Shown here: in pieces, positions 7,119 through 14,018 of the stretch
Layout: every line of letters starts with the position of its first letter
Position numbering within the stretch: the stretch's first letter is position 1
Assembly: GCA_964583165.1 (NCBI GenBank)
Contig: CAZOVK010000062.1
Location: forward strand, 1 to 14,018
DNA: 14,018 nucleotides
DNA from: CAZOVK01 sp964583165
Lineage (GTDB): Bacteria > Bacillota > Clostridia > Lachnospirales > WRAX01
Reading direction: 5' to 3'
Notes under the pieces: model-generated
Databases searched by the model: none
Told to the model about the DNA's origin: nothing
Seen by the model: only the letters and a program-made list of their open reading frames with translations
Made by a program: the position numbers and the translations under genes

Positions 7119-8624
7119 ATGCTTTACAATGACGCAATTCTACTACTAAGGGGAATATGGGATGAGCTTGCATATAGCCGTTCTTTAGAGATGTGCCTTA
7201 TGTGGGACCAATGGACGGCTTTACCATCTGGCGGCGCGGGTTTCCGCGCCCAGATGCAGGGGGCGTTGGCGGCGAAATCCGCGCAGATACTAAAGACTGA
7301 CAACGCGAAGGCTGTCAATGAATATTTCAAAGATGTCAAGCTTGACGACATAGACAACGACATAGACCGCTCAATTATCAGGCATTATCTGACGCGTTAC
7401 AGCAAGATGACAGCAGTAACGCCCGATATGGCTAGACAATCGGCTATACTGACCCAACAAGCGCAAGCAGCGTGGATTAAGGCCAAGCAAACCAATGACT
7501 ATGAAGTTTTCAAGCCATTTCTGAAACAGCAGTTCGAGTTTCGTAAGGAATCGGCAGGGCGCATTGACCCGTCAAGACCAGCGTTCGAGGTTTTGATGAG
7601 CGAAACAGACGAAGACATAACACTTTCTGACGTAAACCGCGAGTTTGAAAAGCTAAGCGCGGCTGTGGCAGAGCTTATCAGAAAGATTGAAGCTTCAGGC
7701 GTTACGGCTGATGATAGTTTTCTGACTTGTGAATACGACAAGCGTGATGTAGCCGATTTTTCGCAGTATCTGGCTATTCAAATGGGCTATGACCTGACCA
7801 AAGGGCGATTCGGCGAAGCGCCGCACCCATTCACGTGCATGATAGGCCCTAAAGACGCGCGTGTAACAGGCAACCCAACGAGTTATAAGCTCGGTATTTT
7901 CGGCATGTTGCATGAAGCGGGTCACGCTATGTATGGTTATGGTGGCAACGAAGGCATTGACACAGCGAATCTTTGGGGTGGCATAAGCGGTTCATTCCAC
8001 GAGGCACAGTCGCGATTCTATGAAAACATAATCGCCAAGTCAGAATCGTTTTGGGCGACATTTTATCACGAAGCGCAAAAGCGTTTCCCGCAACTTGCTG
8101 GCGTTACGCTAACGGATTACTACCGCGCTATCAACAATGTCACGCCGTCTGTTAACCGCATAACGGCAGACGAGGTGACGTATTCGATTCACCCGATTAT
8201 ACGATACGAACTGGAACAAGCTATATTTGACGGTTCGTTAGAATTTGATGATTTGCCCACAGCATGGAATGATAAATATGAGAAGCTGTTGGGCGTTCGC
8301 CCTCAAAACGATTCAGAGGGGCTTATGTCTGATATACACTGGTCAGTGGGCATGTTCGCGTACTTCCAAAGTTACACATTAGGTAATCTTATTGGCGGGC
8401 AAATCCGCGATGCTATGCTTAAAGCTGTGCCACATGTGTATGACGACATATCAAAAGGTGACTTTTCTTCGCTTAATAATTGGCGTATCGAGAATATCCA
8501 TCAATACGGCATGTGCTTCACGGCTACGGAGATGCTGAAACGTGTGACAGGCGAGGGGCTAAATGCTGACTACTTTATTGCCTATCTGAATGAGAAATAT
8601 TCACATTTATATAATCTGAAATAG
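7119..8624 (+). CDS. M32 family metallocarboxypeptidase (Taq carboxypeptidase type)
   Basis: This cytoplasmic enzyme removes C-terminal residues from peptides, using one metal ion. It is 501 residues, the family's normal length. All M32 signature motifs can be located in order: HPF (236-238), DARVT for DxRxT (246-250), zinc site HEAGH (265-269), HEAQS (294-298) with Glu295 as third ligand, HPIIR for HxxxR (358-362), and GLMSDIHW (401-408) for GxxQDxHW. The 30-residue distance from the first His to Glu295 matches the family. One deviation is Ser404 where the last motif usually has Gln. The opening region with WDQWTALPSGG is also typical. The start ATG 7119 follows AGGAGG (7108-7113). It lies nine bases after the binding-protein gene, so it probably digests peptides delivered by the transporter. 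No signal peptide is present. Confidence 0.94.
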   Translation: MLYNDAILLLRGIWDELAYSRSLEMCLMWDQWTALPSGGAGFRAQMQGALAAKSAQILKTDNAKAVNEYFKDVKLDDIDNDIDRSIIRHYLTRYSKMTAVTPDMARQSAILTQQAQAAWIKAKQTNDYEVFKPFLKQQFEFRKESAGRIDPSRPAFEVLMSETDEDITLSDVNREFEKLSAAVAELIRKIEASGVTADDSFLTCEYDKRDVADFSQYLAIQMGYDLTKGRFGEAPHPFTCMIGPKDARVTGNPTSYKLGIFGMLHEAGHAMYGYGGNEGIDTANLWGGISGSFHEAQSRFYENIIAKSESFWATFYHEAQKRFPQLAGVTLTDYYRAINNVTPSVNRITADEVTYSIHPIIRYELEQAIFDGSLEFDDLPTAWNDKYEKLLGVRPQNDSEGLMSDIHWSVGMFAYFQSYTLGNLIGGQIRDAMLKAVPHVYDDISKGDFSSLNNWRIENIHQYGMCFTATEMLKRVTGEGLNADYFIAYLNEKYSHLYNLK

Positions 8625-8635
8625 GGAGGCGTACT

Positions 8636-9727
8636 ATGCCGTTCACGTTACCCAAACCCATTGGAACATATACTGTCGGTATGCGCCATATGAGCTTTAA
8701 GTATACATATTGTGGCGAAGAGATTGAAGTCCCGATGTATGTTTATTACCCCTCTGACTCAAACGAGGGCAAGCAGAACGCGCCCTATATACCCCAAGAG
8801 GTGTTAGAAATATCCCCATCATCAATGGCAATCGGTCATACGATTACACAATTCTATCAAGATATTGCGGTGTCCTCTGCTAAGCCCACTTTCCCGCTTC
8901 ATCTGTTTAATCTGGGTTATGGGTGTTATCTGTCGCACTATTCGGTACTGTGTTCTGACCTTGCAAGCTGTGGTTTTATTGTTCCGGCTATTGGGCATAA
9001 GGACGATACATTTGTTATGTATCCTGACAAGCGTGCATATGGGCTGAAACAGGAATACATGGACGAAATGATGAACGAGAAGCGTAATAAGGAGCTTGGG
9101 GGTTATATCCCGAGTTTTGAGGAGCTGGCTGATAGACCAGAGGTTGTAGAGTTAGGGCGTGAGTTCTTCTCTAAACAACCCCTCTTCAATTCGCGCATTC
9201 CTGTTTGGGTGGCAGATTCTAGGGCTGTCATTGATTTCTTTGAAGCAGAAAACACAAACCCAGAAAGCCCGTTCTTAGGCAAACTGGATTTCTCGAAGGG
9301 CGTATCTTGTTCAGGGCATTCGTTCGGCGGCGGCACGAATGTTGACTTAGCGCGCGAGGACAAACGCGTTGTATGCGGTATCAATATAGACGGTGGCAAC
9401 TTCGGTTATCACTATGGCGAGGACATAAAGAAGCCGTTTCTGTCTATCGGAAATAAATCTATTCAAGGTATGCTCATGGGTTATACATTGGCTAACACGT
9501 GTGACACGTTCTTTGTTTCGGCTTTAGACGCTGAACATTTGGGTTTTACGGATTTTATCCACTTTGATTTTAAAGACCGTGTAGGTACGCGTGACCGTGA
9601 CAATATGCGCCTGTTTATTACCGAATATGTGTTGAGTTTCATCAGAACCTATCACACACACGAACAGGAGCACTTCGGGCGGCTAGATTTCGATAACACG
9701 AAGTATATCGAGAGGAGGGTTTGTTAA
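8636..9727 (+). CDS. PAF-acetylhydrolase-like alpha/beta hydrolase, copy 1
   Basis: This 363-residue protein belongs to the alpha/beta hydrolase fold and resembles platelet-activating-factor acetylhydrolase II proteins. The N-terminal PKPIGTYTVGMRHMSF matches the PxPxGxYxVG opening of that family. The nucleophile elbow is GHSFGG with Ser229. Asp252 in GINIDGG lies 23 residues later, the same spacing as Ser and Asp in human plasma PAF-AH. His301 in AEHLGFTDF completes a plausible triad. The oxyanion-hole loop normally reads SHG after a beta strand but here reads NLGYG, so that element has diverged. The enzyme may cleave an ester, thioester or small amide; the substrate is unknown. No signal peptide is seen. 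The start ATG 8636 follows GGGAGG (8624-8629). It is the first of two tandem paralogues and shares a stop/start overlap with the second. Confidence 0.8.
   Translation: MPFTLPKPIGTYTVGMRHMSFKYTYCGEEIEVPMYVYYPSDSNEGKQNAPYIPQEVLEISPSSMAIGHTITQFYQDIAVSSAKPTFPLHLFNLGYGCYLSHYSVLCSDLASCGFIVPAIGHKDDTFVMYPDKRAYGLKQEYMDEMMNEKRNKELGGYIPSFEELADRPEVVELGREFFSKQPLFNSRIPVWVADSRAVIDFFEAENTNPESPFLGKLDFSKGVSCSGHSFGGGTNVDLAREDKRVVCGINIDGGNFGYHYGEDIKKPFLSIGNKSIQGMLMGYTLANTCDTFFVSALDAEHLGFTDFIHFDFKDRVGTRDRDNMRLFITEYVLSFIRTYHTHEQEHFGRLDFDNTKYIERRVC
9714..9719 (+). promoter_or_regulatory. Ribosome binding site (GGAGGG) for hydrolase copy 2
   Basis: GGAGGG lies seven bases before ATG 9727. It stands only one base before the in-frame TTG at 9721, which is too close. 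The start is therefore ATG 9727, overlapping the upstream stop as TAATG, a layout that favours reinitiation. Confidence 0.75.
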
Positions 9728-10749
9728 TGAGCATATTCCCGAAACCAAACGGCACATATGCCGTGGGCACTTGCTACGGAAGCAGTAGCTACAATTACGA
9801 AGGTGAAGAGCGGTTATTGGGCTTTCGCTGTTTCTACCCCGCTACTGAAACCGCGGGTGAAGTTATGACCTATCTCGATAAAGCGTTCGTTAAGGCTTTT
9901 TGTGAGGTAGCGCCGAAACACCCGTTGCTTCCTGCAGCTGAAAAATCCGTAGATATTGCCACGAATTCATACCATAATGCCCCGATAGCAGACGGTAAAT
10001 TTCCTGTCCTTCTGTACTCACACGGCATGGCTAATCTACCATGGGGCAATCTGGCACAGATTGAACATCTTGTGTCACAGGGGTATATCTGTTTTGCGGT
10101 GATTCATGCGGGCGACACATTCTTGACCGAAACATCGCGCGGGTCGGTGGGGTTTGACAAAGAGAACTACAACGGAATGATGGAACAACTTGTCGGTAAC
10201 ATGATACCGGACAAACCCAACCCCGACGACTGGGCAGATGAAGAAATAGCGGGCTATATCCGCAAATGTACAAAAGCGACAACGCGTGTGAAGCTTTGGA
10301 CGGCGGATTTATCCGCAGTTATTGACATGCTCGAACAGATGGACGAAAAGTTTTCAAAACACATGGATTTAGGCAACATCGGCGCATTCGGCTTCTCATT
10401 TGGTGGCGCGGCTTCGATTTGTGTGGCTCTTTATGATTCGCGTATCAAGCGCGGAGTAAATATCGATGGCTTCCAATTGGGCGGAGATTTACTGAACCAA
10501 ACAATAGACAAACCGTGCTTGTATATTACGAAATCGGCAAAACACTACAACGGCAATTACGGAACACATAACCCGAATGTGAAATGCCACTGTATAGACG
10601 GCTCGTCAAACCTGTTTATGACAGACTATTGTCTACTTGACGCAGATACCATACGCTCTATCGACCGCCCGACACCTTCATTATCACCGCTCGAAATGAC
10701 AGAGAAGCTCAATCGGGCACTTGTTGACTTCTTTAACGAGATGAGATGA
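9727..10749 (+). CDS. PAF-acetylhydrolase-like alpha/beta hydrolase, copy 2 (catalytic His not found)
   Basis: This 340-residue protein is a paralogue of the preceding gene: it shares the opening PKPNGTYAVG and the NIDG segment. It retains the oxyanion-loop motif LLYSHGMA, the nucleophile elbow GFSFGG (Ser224) and Asp247, again 23 residues after the Ser. The expected triad His is not visible: where copy 1 has AEHLGFTDF, this protein has DGSSNLFMTDY, so Ser294 or Asn295 takes that place. The nearest His is His288 in KCHC, six residues earlier, and could substitute only if the loop is rearranged. It may be an inactive partner, a Ser-Asp-only enzyme, or an enzyme with a shifted His. It is cytoplasmic as far as can be seen. 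It follows copy 1 by a one-base TAATG overlap, which suggests matched synthesis and perhaps a heteromer. Confidence 0.75.
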   Translation: MSIFPKPNGTYAVGTCYGSSSYNYEGEERLLGFRCFYPATETAGEVMTYLDKAFVKAFCEVAPKHPLLPAAEKSVDIATNSYHNAPIADGKFPVLLYSHGMANLPWGNLAQIEHLVSQGYICFAVIHAGDTFLTETSRGSVGFDKENYNGMMEQLVGNMIPDKPNPDDWADEEIAGYIRKCTKATTRVKLWTADLSAVIDMLEQMDEKFSKHMDLGNIGAFGFSFGGAASICVALYDSRIKRGVNIDGFQLGGDLLNQTIDKPCLYITKSAKHYNGNYGTHNPNVKCHCIDGSSNLFMTDYCLLDADTIRSIDRPTPSLSPLEMTEKLNRALVDFFNEMR

Positions 10750-10753
10750 AATT

Positions 10754-11650
10754 ATGAAGTTTCGCGGTTTAGCAATGGTGCTTTCGGCGGGTTTCTTTTG
10801 GGGCATAATCAGTATCTTCATAAAGGCATTACAGGCGGAGGGGCTTAGTACCATAGAGATTGTTTTTTCGCGCGTGTTTTACGCCATGATAGCGCTGTTT
10901 TTCTATCTGCTGTTGTTTGACCGCGATAAGTTGCGCGTAAAACCCAAAGACCTATGGATTTTCTTTGGGTCTGGTGTATTAAGCCTGCTGTTTTTCAATG
11001 TCTGTGCAATAACGTCTTTGGGGCTTTTGGGGGTTTCTATCTCGACAATGTTGTTGTATACATCACCGATTTTTGTGGTGTTTCTGTCGGCTATATTTTT
11101 TAAGGAGAAAATAACCTCAAAGAAACTCTTGTGTTTGGTGTTAAGTATGGTGGGCTTTGTTATGCTTACGGGGGTTAGCCTGAACGGCCCACTCAACCCG
11201 CTTGGTATTGTGTTTGGCGTGTTATCGGGGCTAGGTTACGCGCTCTATAGTATCTTTTCGCGTGTCGCGCTCAACCGCGGATACTCAGGCGAAACAATAT
11301 CGCTCTATACATTCGCTTGTGCCACATTGGGTACGTTCCCGTTTGTGACGGCAAGCGGCACAGCACAGCTTTTGTTTCGTCCAATGTCAATCGGCATAGG
11401 CTTGGGTGTTGGCTTGGTGTGTTGCACAATACCGTTTTTGCTGTATACAAAAGGACTTCGCACTGTAGAAACGGGCAAAGCCGCCATAATGGCTATGACA
11501 GAGCCGATAGTGGCGCTTCTCTGTGGGGTTGTTCTGTTTGGTGAGAAATTGGGTTTTTTAAATCTACTGGGGATTGCTACGATACTAGTGGCGATTGTTT
11601 TGTTGAACTTTCCGCGGAGATTTGTTAAAGAGAGGGGAAATCATAAATGA
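10754..11650 (+). CDS. EamA/DMT family membrane transporter
   Basis: This is a 298-residue polytopic protein with about ten hydrophobic segments arranged as two EamA repeats. The first begins with GLAMVLSAGFFWGIISIF, and the two halves end in comparable stretches (AIFFKEKIT in the first; MTEPIVALLCGVVLFGEKLG in the second). The TEP-containing stretch followed by FGEK is characteristic of drug/metabolite transporters, many of which export amino acids or small metabolites, usually driven by proton exchange. It starts four bases after hydrolase copy 2; the ribosome site is weak (GAGATGAGATGA overlapping the upstream stop), so translation probably depends on coupling. Its stop overlaps the next start as ATGA. 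Its position among peptidases suggests export of amino acids or another breakdown product, though import of a metabolite cannot be excluded. Confidence 0.88.
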   Translation: MKFRGLAMVLSAGFFWGIISIFIKALQAEGLSTIEIVFSRVFYAMIALFFYLLLFDRDKLRVKPKDLWIFFGSGVLSLLFFNVCAITSLGLLGVSISTMLLYTSPIFVVFLSAIFFKEKITSKKLLCLVLSMVGFVMLTGVSLNGPLNPLGIVFGVLSGLGYALYSIFSRVALNRGYSGETISLYTFACATLGTFPFVTASGTAQLLFRPMSIGIGLGVGLVCCTIPFLLYTKGLRTVETGKAAIMAMTEPIVALLCGVVLFGEKLGFLNLLGIATILVAIVLLNFPRRFVKERGNHK

Positions 11651-13347
11651 CACTAACGCGCCGAACACTACGATATGTTACGCAGGATATAGACATTTGT
11701 AATGCAGAAGCTGTTATGTGTGAATACGAGAAGATAATGAGTCTTAAGCCTGACAATGCAACGGCGCTGGCTGAAGCGATTGAGCACTTTTATGAACTAA
11801 CACTCTTGACTGTGTCTAAATATTTGGAGTATGTATCAGAATCTTCATGCAATACAGCTGACGCTAACATATCGGCACAACTTAGGGATTATGCAACGCA
11901 CGTATTCAGCCTTCGGGCGAAGTACGCTGAAAGCTTCCGAAAGTTTGTGTTATCAAACCCGCATGTTGACGCATTGCCGAACCGTTTTTCACATCTTAAA
12001 GCTGTATACACAAACCTACAACGCCTCGACAGCGAATCTGACGCCCCGAATCGTCTGAACACAGAGATTAACCAATTAGCAAATACATACAACACTATCT
12101 TCGGCACACTGAAAGCCGTGAAAGACGACGTTGATATACCAATAACCGCGCTTCTGCCGGATATGCTATCAACTGACGAAAGCGCTAGAAAAGCGGCATT
12201 TTTGAGCTTTAACGGCGAGTATCTGGGCGCGAAACGACAGTTTGACGAGCTGTTTGACAAACTGCTAAAAAAGCGTATTGAACTGGTTAAGATATTAGGA
12301 TTTTCAGACTATGTGGACTATGCGTTTGTTCTCAAACAGCGTTTCGGATATACACGCGACGATGCTAAATTGTTTTATGAGGGCGTAAAAACTGTAATTG
12401 CACCGATGTTGAAGCGATTCAACCTAGAGAAAGCCGCCAAACTTGGCAAAACGGCACTATCGCCTTGGGATGAACGTGTAAATCCGTTTGAAGTAATTCA
12501 GCTGGACTATGAAGATGAAGCCGACTTCTTGACACGTGCGCGACAGATTTTCGCTGATTTGGACGGGGATTTCGCCCGTTGGTTTGACAGACAGGTTGAA
12601 ACGAACACGATTGACCTTATGGCGCGTATGGGCAAGGCTCAGGGTGGCTTCAACGCTATATTATTTGAATACTTAACGACATTCACGTTCGCGAACTGTA
12701 ACCGCACGGTAGACGATTTGCGTATTGGTCTTCACGAATTCGGTCACGCCTTTCATGCTATGGCGGCAATGGAGAACAATTCGTTACTACTCATGGACGG
12801 CGTTCAAGGCGAGATAGCCGAACTCGCTTCTTTAGCAATGGAATTTCTTTGCATAGGCGGCTGGCATTACTTCATCACAGATTCCAGAAAACTCAAGGAA
12901 GCCAAGCGCGACTATTTTCTGAAGTTTCTGAACCTAATGGTGAAGGTATCGTCAATGGACGAGTTTCAAACCTGGATATACGAACACCCAAACGCCACGG
13001 CAACAGAACGCGACACGGCGATGTGCGCGATTACCGATGCTTATGACATTGGGTTTGACTGGCGCGGCTATGAAGAGTATAAACCGCTTCTCTGGTATCA
13101 AGCCCCTCATGCCTTCGTAAACCCACTTAATGTGATTGACTATGGCATAGCTTATCTTGGCGCATTCTCTCTATACTACAACTACAAGAGGAATCCGAAA
13201 GAAACTATCGCGGCATACAAAATGTTCTTGAAAAACGGGTTTGAAAACGGTGTTGCCGCTAGTTATGAATTGGCGAACATTAAATTAGATATGTCAGCAG
13301 GGCATATGAAAAACATCGTAGCGCTGATTGAAGAGGAGTTGGGGTAA
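11647..13347 (+). CDS. M3 family oligoendopeptidase (PepF/Pz-peptidase-like)
   Basis: This zinc endopeptidase cuts short peptides in the cytoplasm; 566 residues is the usual size of the compact M3 oligoendopeptidases. The zinc motif is HEFGH (363-367). The third ligand should be Glu392 in AELASLAMEF, 29 residues after the first His, the same spacing as in Pz-peptidase A. The C-terminal substrate-pocket region reads FVNPLNVIDYGIAYLGAFSLY, close to the family pattern. The N-terminal half is helical, as expected for the domain that encloses the active site and limits access to short peptides. The start ATG 11647 overlaps the transporter stop (ATGA), with AGAGGGG (11631-11637) nine bases upstream. 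It is the last gene of the block; a terminator begins 17 bases after its stop. It would provide the first internal cuts in imported oligopeptides (inference). Confidence 0.93.
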   Translation: MTLTRRTLRYVTQDIDICNAEAVMCEYEKIMSLKPDNATALAEAIEHFYELTLLTVSKYLEYVSESSCNTADANISAQLRDYATHVFSLRAKYAESFRKFVLSNPHVDALPNRFSHLKAVYTNLQRLDSESDAPNRLNTEINQLANTYNTIFGTLKAVKDDVDIPITALLPDMLSTDESARKAAFLSFNGEYLGAKRQFDELFDKLLKKRIELVKILGFSDYVDYAFVLKQRFGYTRDDAKLFYEGVKTVIAPMLKRFNLEKAAKLGKTALSPWDERVNPFEVIQLDYEDEADFLTRARQIFADLDGDFARWFDRQVETNTIDLMARMGKAQGGFNAILFEYLTTFTFANCNRTVDDLRIGLHEFGHAFHAMAAMENNSLLLMDGVQGEIAELASLAMEFLCIGGWHYFITDSRKLKEAKRDYFLKFLNLMVKVSSMDEFQTWIYEHPNATATERDTAMCAITDAYDIGFDWRGYEEYKPLLWYQAPHAFVNPLNVIDYGIAYLGAFSLYYNYKRNPKETIAAYKMFLKNGFENGVAASYELANIKLDMSAGHMKNIVALIEEELG

Positions 13348-13363
13348 TACTAACTGGAACAAG

Positions 13364-13404
13364 AGTGCTCCCGGCAGGTAAAATTTCGGAAGCACTTTTG
13401 TTTT
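13364..13404 (+). terminator. Rho-independent terminator of the peptide operon
   Basis: The arms AGTGCTCCCG (13364-13373) and CGGAAGCACT (13387-13396) pair over ten positions with a single C/A mismatch and enclose a 13-base loop. The 3' arm runs into TTTTGTTTT (13396-13404). There is no A-rich tract on the left side that would make it work for the minus strand, so it appears to serve the plus-strand operon only. Confidence 0.82.
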
Positions 13405-13426
13405 CAGCTAAGCACTAAACGAGAGC

Positions 13427-13430
13427 CTAA
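13427..13430. repeat. CTAA, possible IS target-site duplication (one side only)
   Basis: CTAA abuts the presumed IS end at 13431. IS5-family elements commonly insert at YTAR-type targets and duplicate them. The other copy, if any, lies outside the window. The IS end and its flank both contain GAGCCT (13423-13428 and 13431-13436), so the exact boundary is uncertain by eight bases. Confidence 0.35.
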
Positions 13431-13438
13431 GAGCCTGT

Positions 13439-14018
13439 CTAAAATCTTTTCAACAATATAGACAAGAACGCCAATTTAGCCAAGCTCAAGGAGTTTTCCA
13501 AGTAACGTTCGCAGTTTTTCCAAAGTATTCTGCATTTATCAAGCCAACCAAAAGAACGTTCTACTATCCATCTCTTTGGAATGACTGCAAATTTATGTAG
13601 TTCGGAACGCTTTGCAACTTCAACAGTTGCGCTTGTTAAGTTGAAAATGGCTTCGGCAAAATTGTCACCGGTATAGCCACCGTCAACAAGGGCTTTTTCA
13701 AAAGTTAAGGGGCGAAACCCGTCGGTTTTGAACATTTGGATAGCGCCTTCTCTGTCAGCTACATTGGCCGTTGTGACCAAAGTGGCGTAAGGAAGCCCAA
13801 GTATATCTACAGCAATATGCAGCTTCACACCCGATTTTTTTACCTCCGTCGTAGCTTTTTTTCTTTGATATATCTGCGTTTTGTATACTTTTAGAGTCAA
13901 TTATGAGCATATTGGGAAGCGGAATCTCTCTTGTTTCATAGCGATATATGTCCATTAATTTCACTAAGCAATAATCGAGAATGGACTCGCCCTTGTCGTT
14001 ATTTTTCCGCCAAATCCC
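13439..14018 (-). pseudogene. IS5-family DDE transposase in two frames, N-terminus outside window
   Basis: The upstream frame is open from the window edge (14018) and reads WRKNNDKGESILDYCL, then PLPNMLIIDSKS and SYDGGKKIG, after which the family sequence is lost. The family sequence resumes in the other frame as SGVKLHIAVDILGLPYATLVTTANVADREGA and continues to a stop at 13439-13441. The catalytic residues are all present: Asp (13896-13898) in IIDSKS, Asp (13682-13684) in VDGGYTG and Glu (13559-13561) in WIVERSFGWLD. Joining the parts needs a +1 shift (or loss of one A) at the A7 run complementary to 13835-13841. This is either an inactivating indel or expression by transcriptional slippage or recoding; many IS5-group elements do use a frameshift, but the usual direction is -1. 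Apart from this junction the C-terminal part appears intact. Confidence 0.8.
13835..13841 (-). other. A7 run at the transposase frame junction
   Basis: On the minus strand the sequence reads GGT-AAA-AAA-ATC-GGG. Dropping one A gives GGT-AAA-AAA-TCG-GGT, which restores GGKKSGVKLH, the expected family sequence. A second A7 run (13856-13862) lies only 14 bases upstream in the gene, but shifting there would destroy the conserved YDGGKK and soon meet a stop, so it is not the junction. Confidence 0.7.

Larger units (their letters stand above)
13431..14018 (-). mobile_element. IS5-family insertion sequence, 3' part (other end outside window)
   Basis: The element is recognised by its minus-strand DDE transposase. 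The transposase stop (13439-13441) lies inside the sequence that begins GAGCCTGTCTAAAA at 13431, which has the form of an IS5-family terminal inverted repeat. The matching repeat cannot be checked because the element runs off the right edge. About 588 bases are visible, roughly half to two thirds of a typical element of this group. Confidence 0.75.

Noticed and set aside
8636..10749. Polyhydroxyalkanoate or lipid-degradation role for the two hydrolases
   Set aside because: PAF-AH resemblance covers only the fold and active-site layout; nothing else in the operon points to lipids, so no substrate is assigned.
11889..12260. Minus-strand frame of 123 codons within the M3 gene
   Set aside because: Low-complexity Ser-rich translation, antisense to a conserved peptidase; no independent support.
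1..13347. Internal promoters, riboswitches or terminators within the operon
   Set aside because: Gaps are 4-15 bases or overlaps, too short for such elements, and no convincing hairpin with a T-tract was seen between genes.
13856..13862. Second A7 run as the transposase frameshift site
   Set aside because: The conserved YDGGKK follows it in the original frame, and shifting here removes that motif and meets a stop within a few codons.
1..14018. tRNA, rRNA, CRISPR array or phage genes
   Set aside because: No cloverleaf, rRNA-like stretch, regularly spaced repeats or phage structural or lysis proteins were recognised on either strand.

Overview
The window suggests a low-to-mid GC anaerobic member of the Bacillota (Clostridia-like). 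The signs are strong AGGAGG-type ribosome sites in front of almost every gene, frequent GTG and TTG starts, a short lipoprotein signal with an LTAC lipobox, use of TGA as a stop, and Firmicutes-style Dpp/Opp proteins. This placement is an inference; there is no rRNA or tRNA to confirm it.

Positions 1-13347 are one continuous block of twelve co-oriented plus-strand genes. No gap is larger than 15 bases, and several genes overlap. The order is: a DUF885 metallopeptidase (5' end outside the window), an AstE/aspartoacylase-like M14 zinc hydrolase, a complete dipeptide/oligopeptide ABC importer (two permeases, two ATPases, then the binding lipoprotein), an M32 carboxypeptidase, two tandem paralogous PAF-acetylhydrolase-like alpha/beta hydrolases, an EamA/DMT exporter, and an M3 oligoendopeptidase. 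A rho-independent terminator follows at 13364-13404. No internal promoter or terminator is visible, so this looks like a single long transcript that starts upstream of the window.

Read together, the block is a peptide uptake and breakdown cassette. The lipoprotein captures peptides and the ABC system imports them. An endopeptidase (M3), a carboxypeptidase (M32) and a DUF885 peptidase can cut them. The M14-like protein and the two serine-hydrolase-like proteins may deal with acyl, ester or otherwise modified parts, and the EamA protein may export a product. None of the enzymes has a visible signal peptide, so digestion would be cytoplasmic. The most unusual points are an aspartoacylase-like protein that lacks the usual catalytic Glu, and a hydrolase pair in which each member is missing a different conserved element.

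From about 13431 to the window end lies the 3' part of an IS5-family insertion sequence on the minus strand. Its transposase reads in two frames that join at a run of seven A, and the three DDE residues are preserved across the two parts. The IS end sits about 27 bases beyond the operon terminator.
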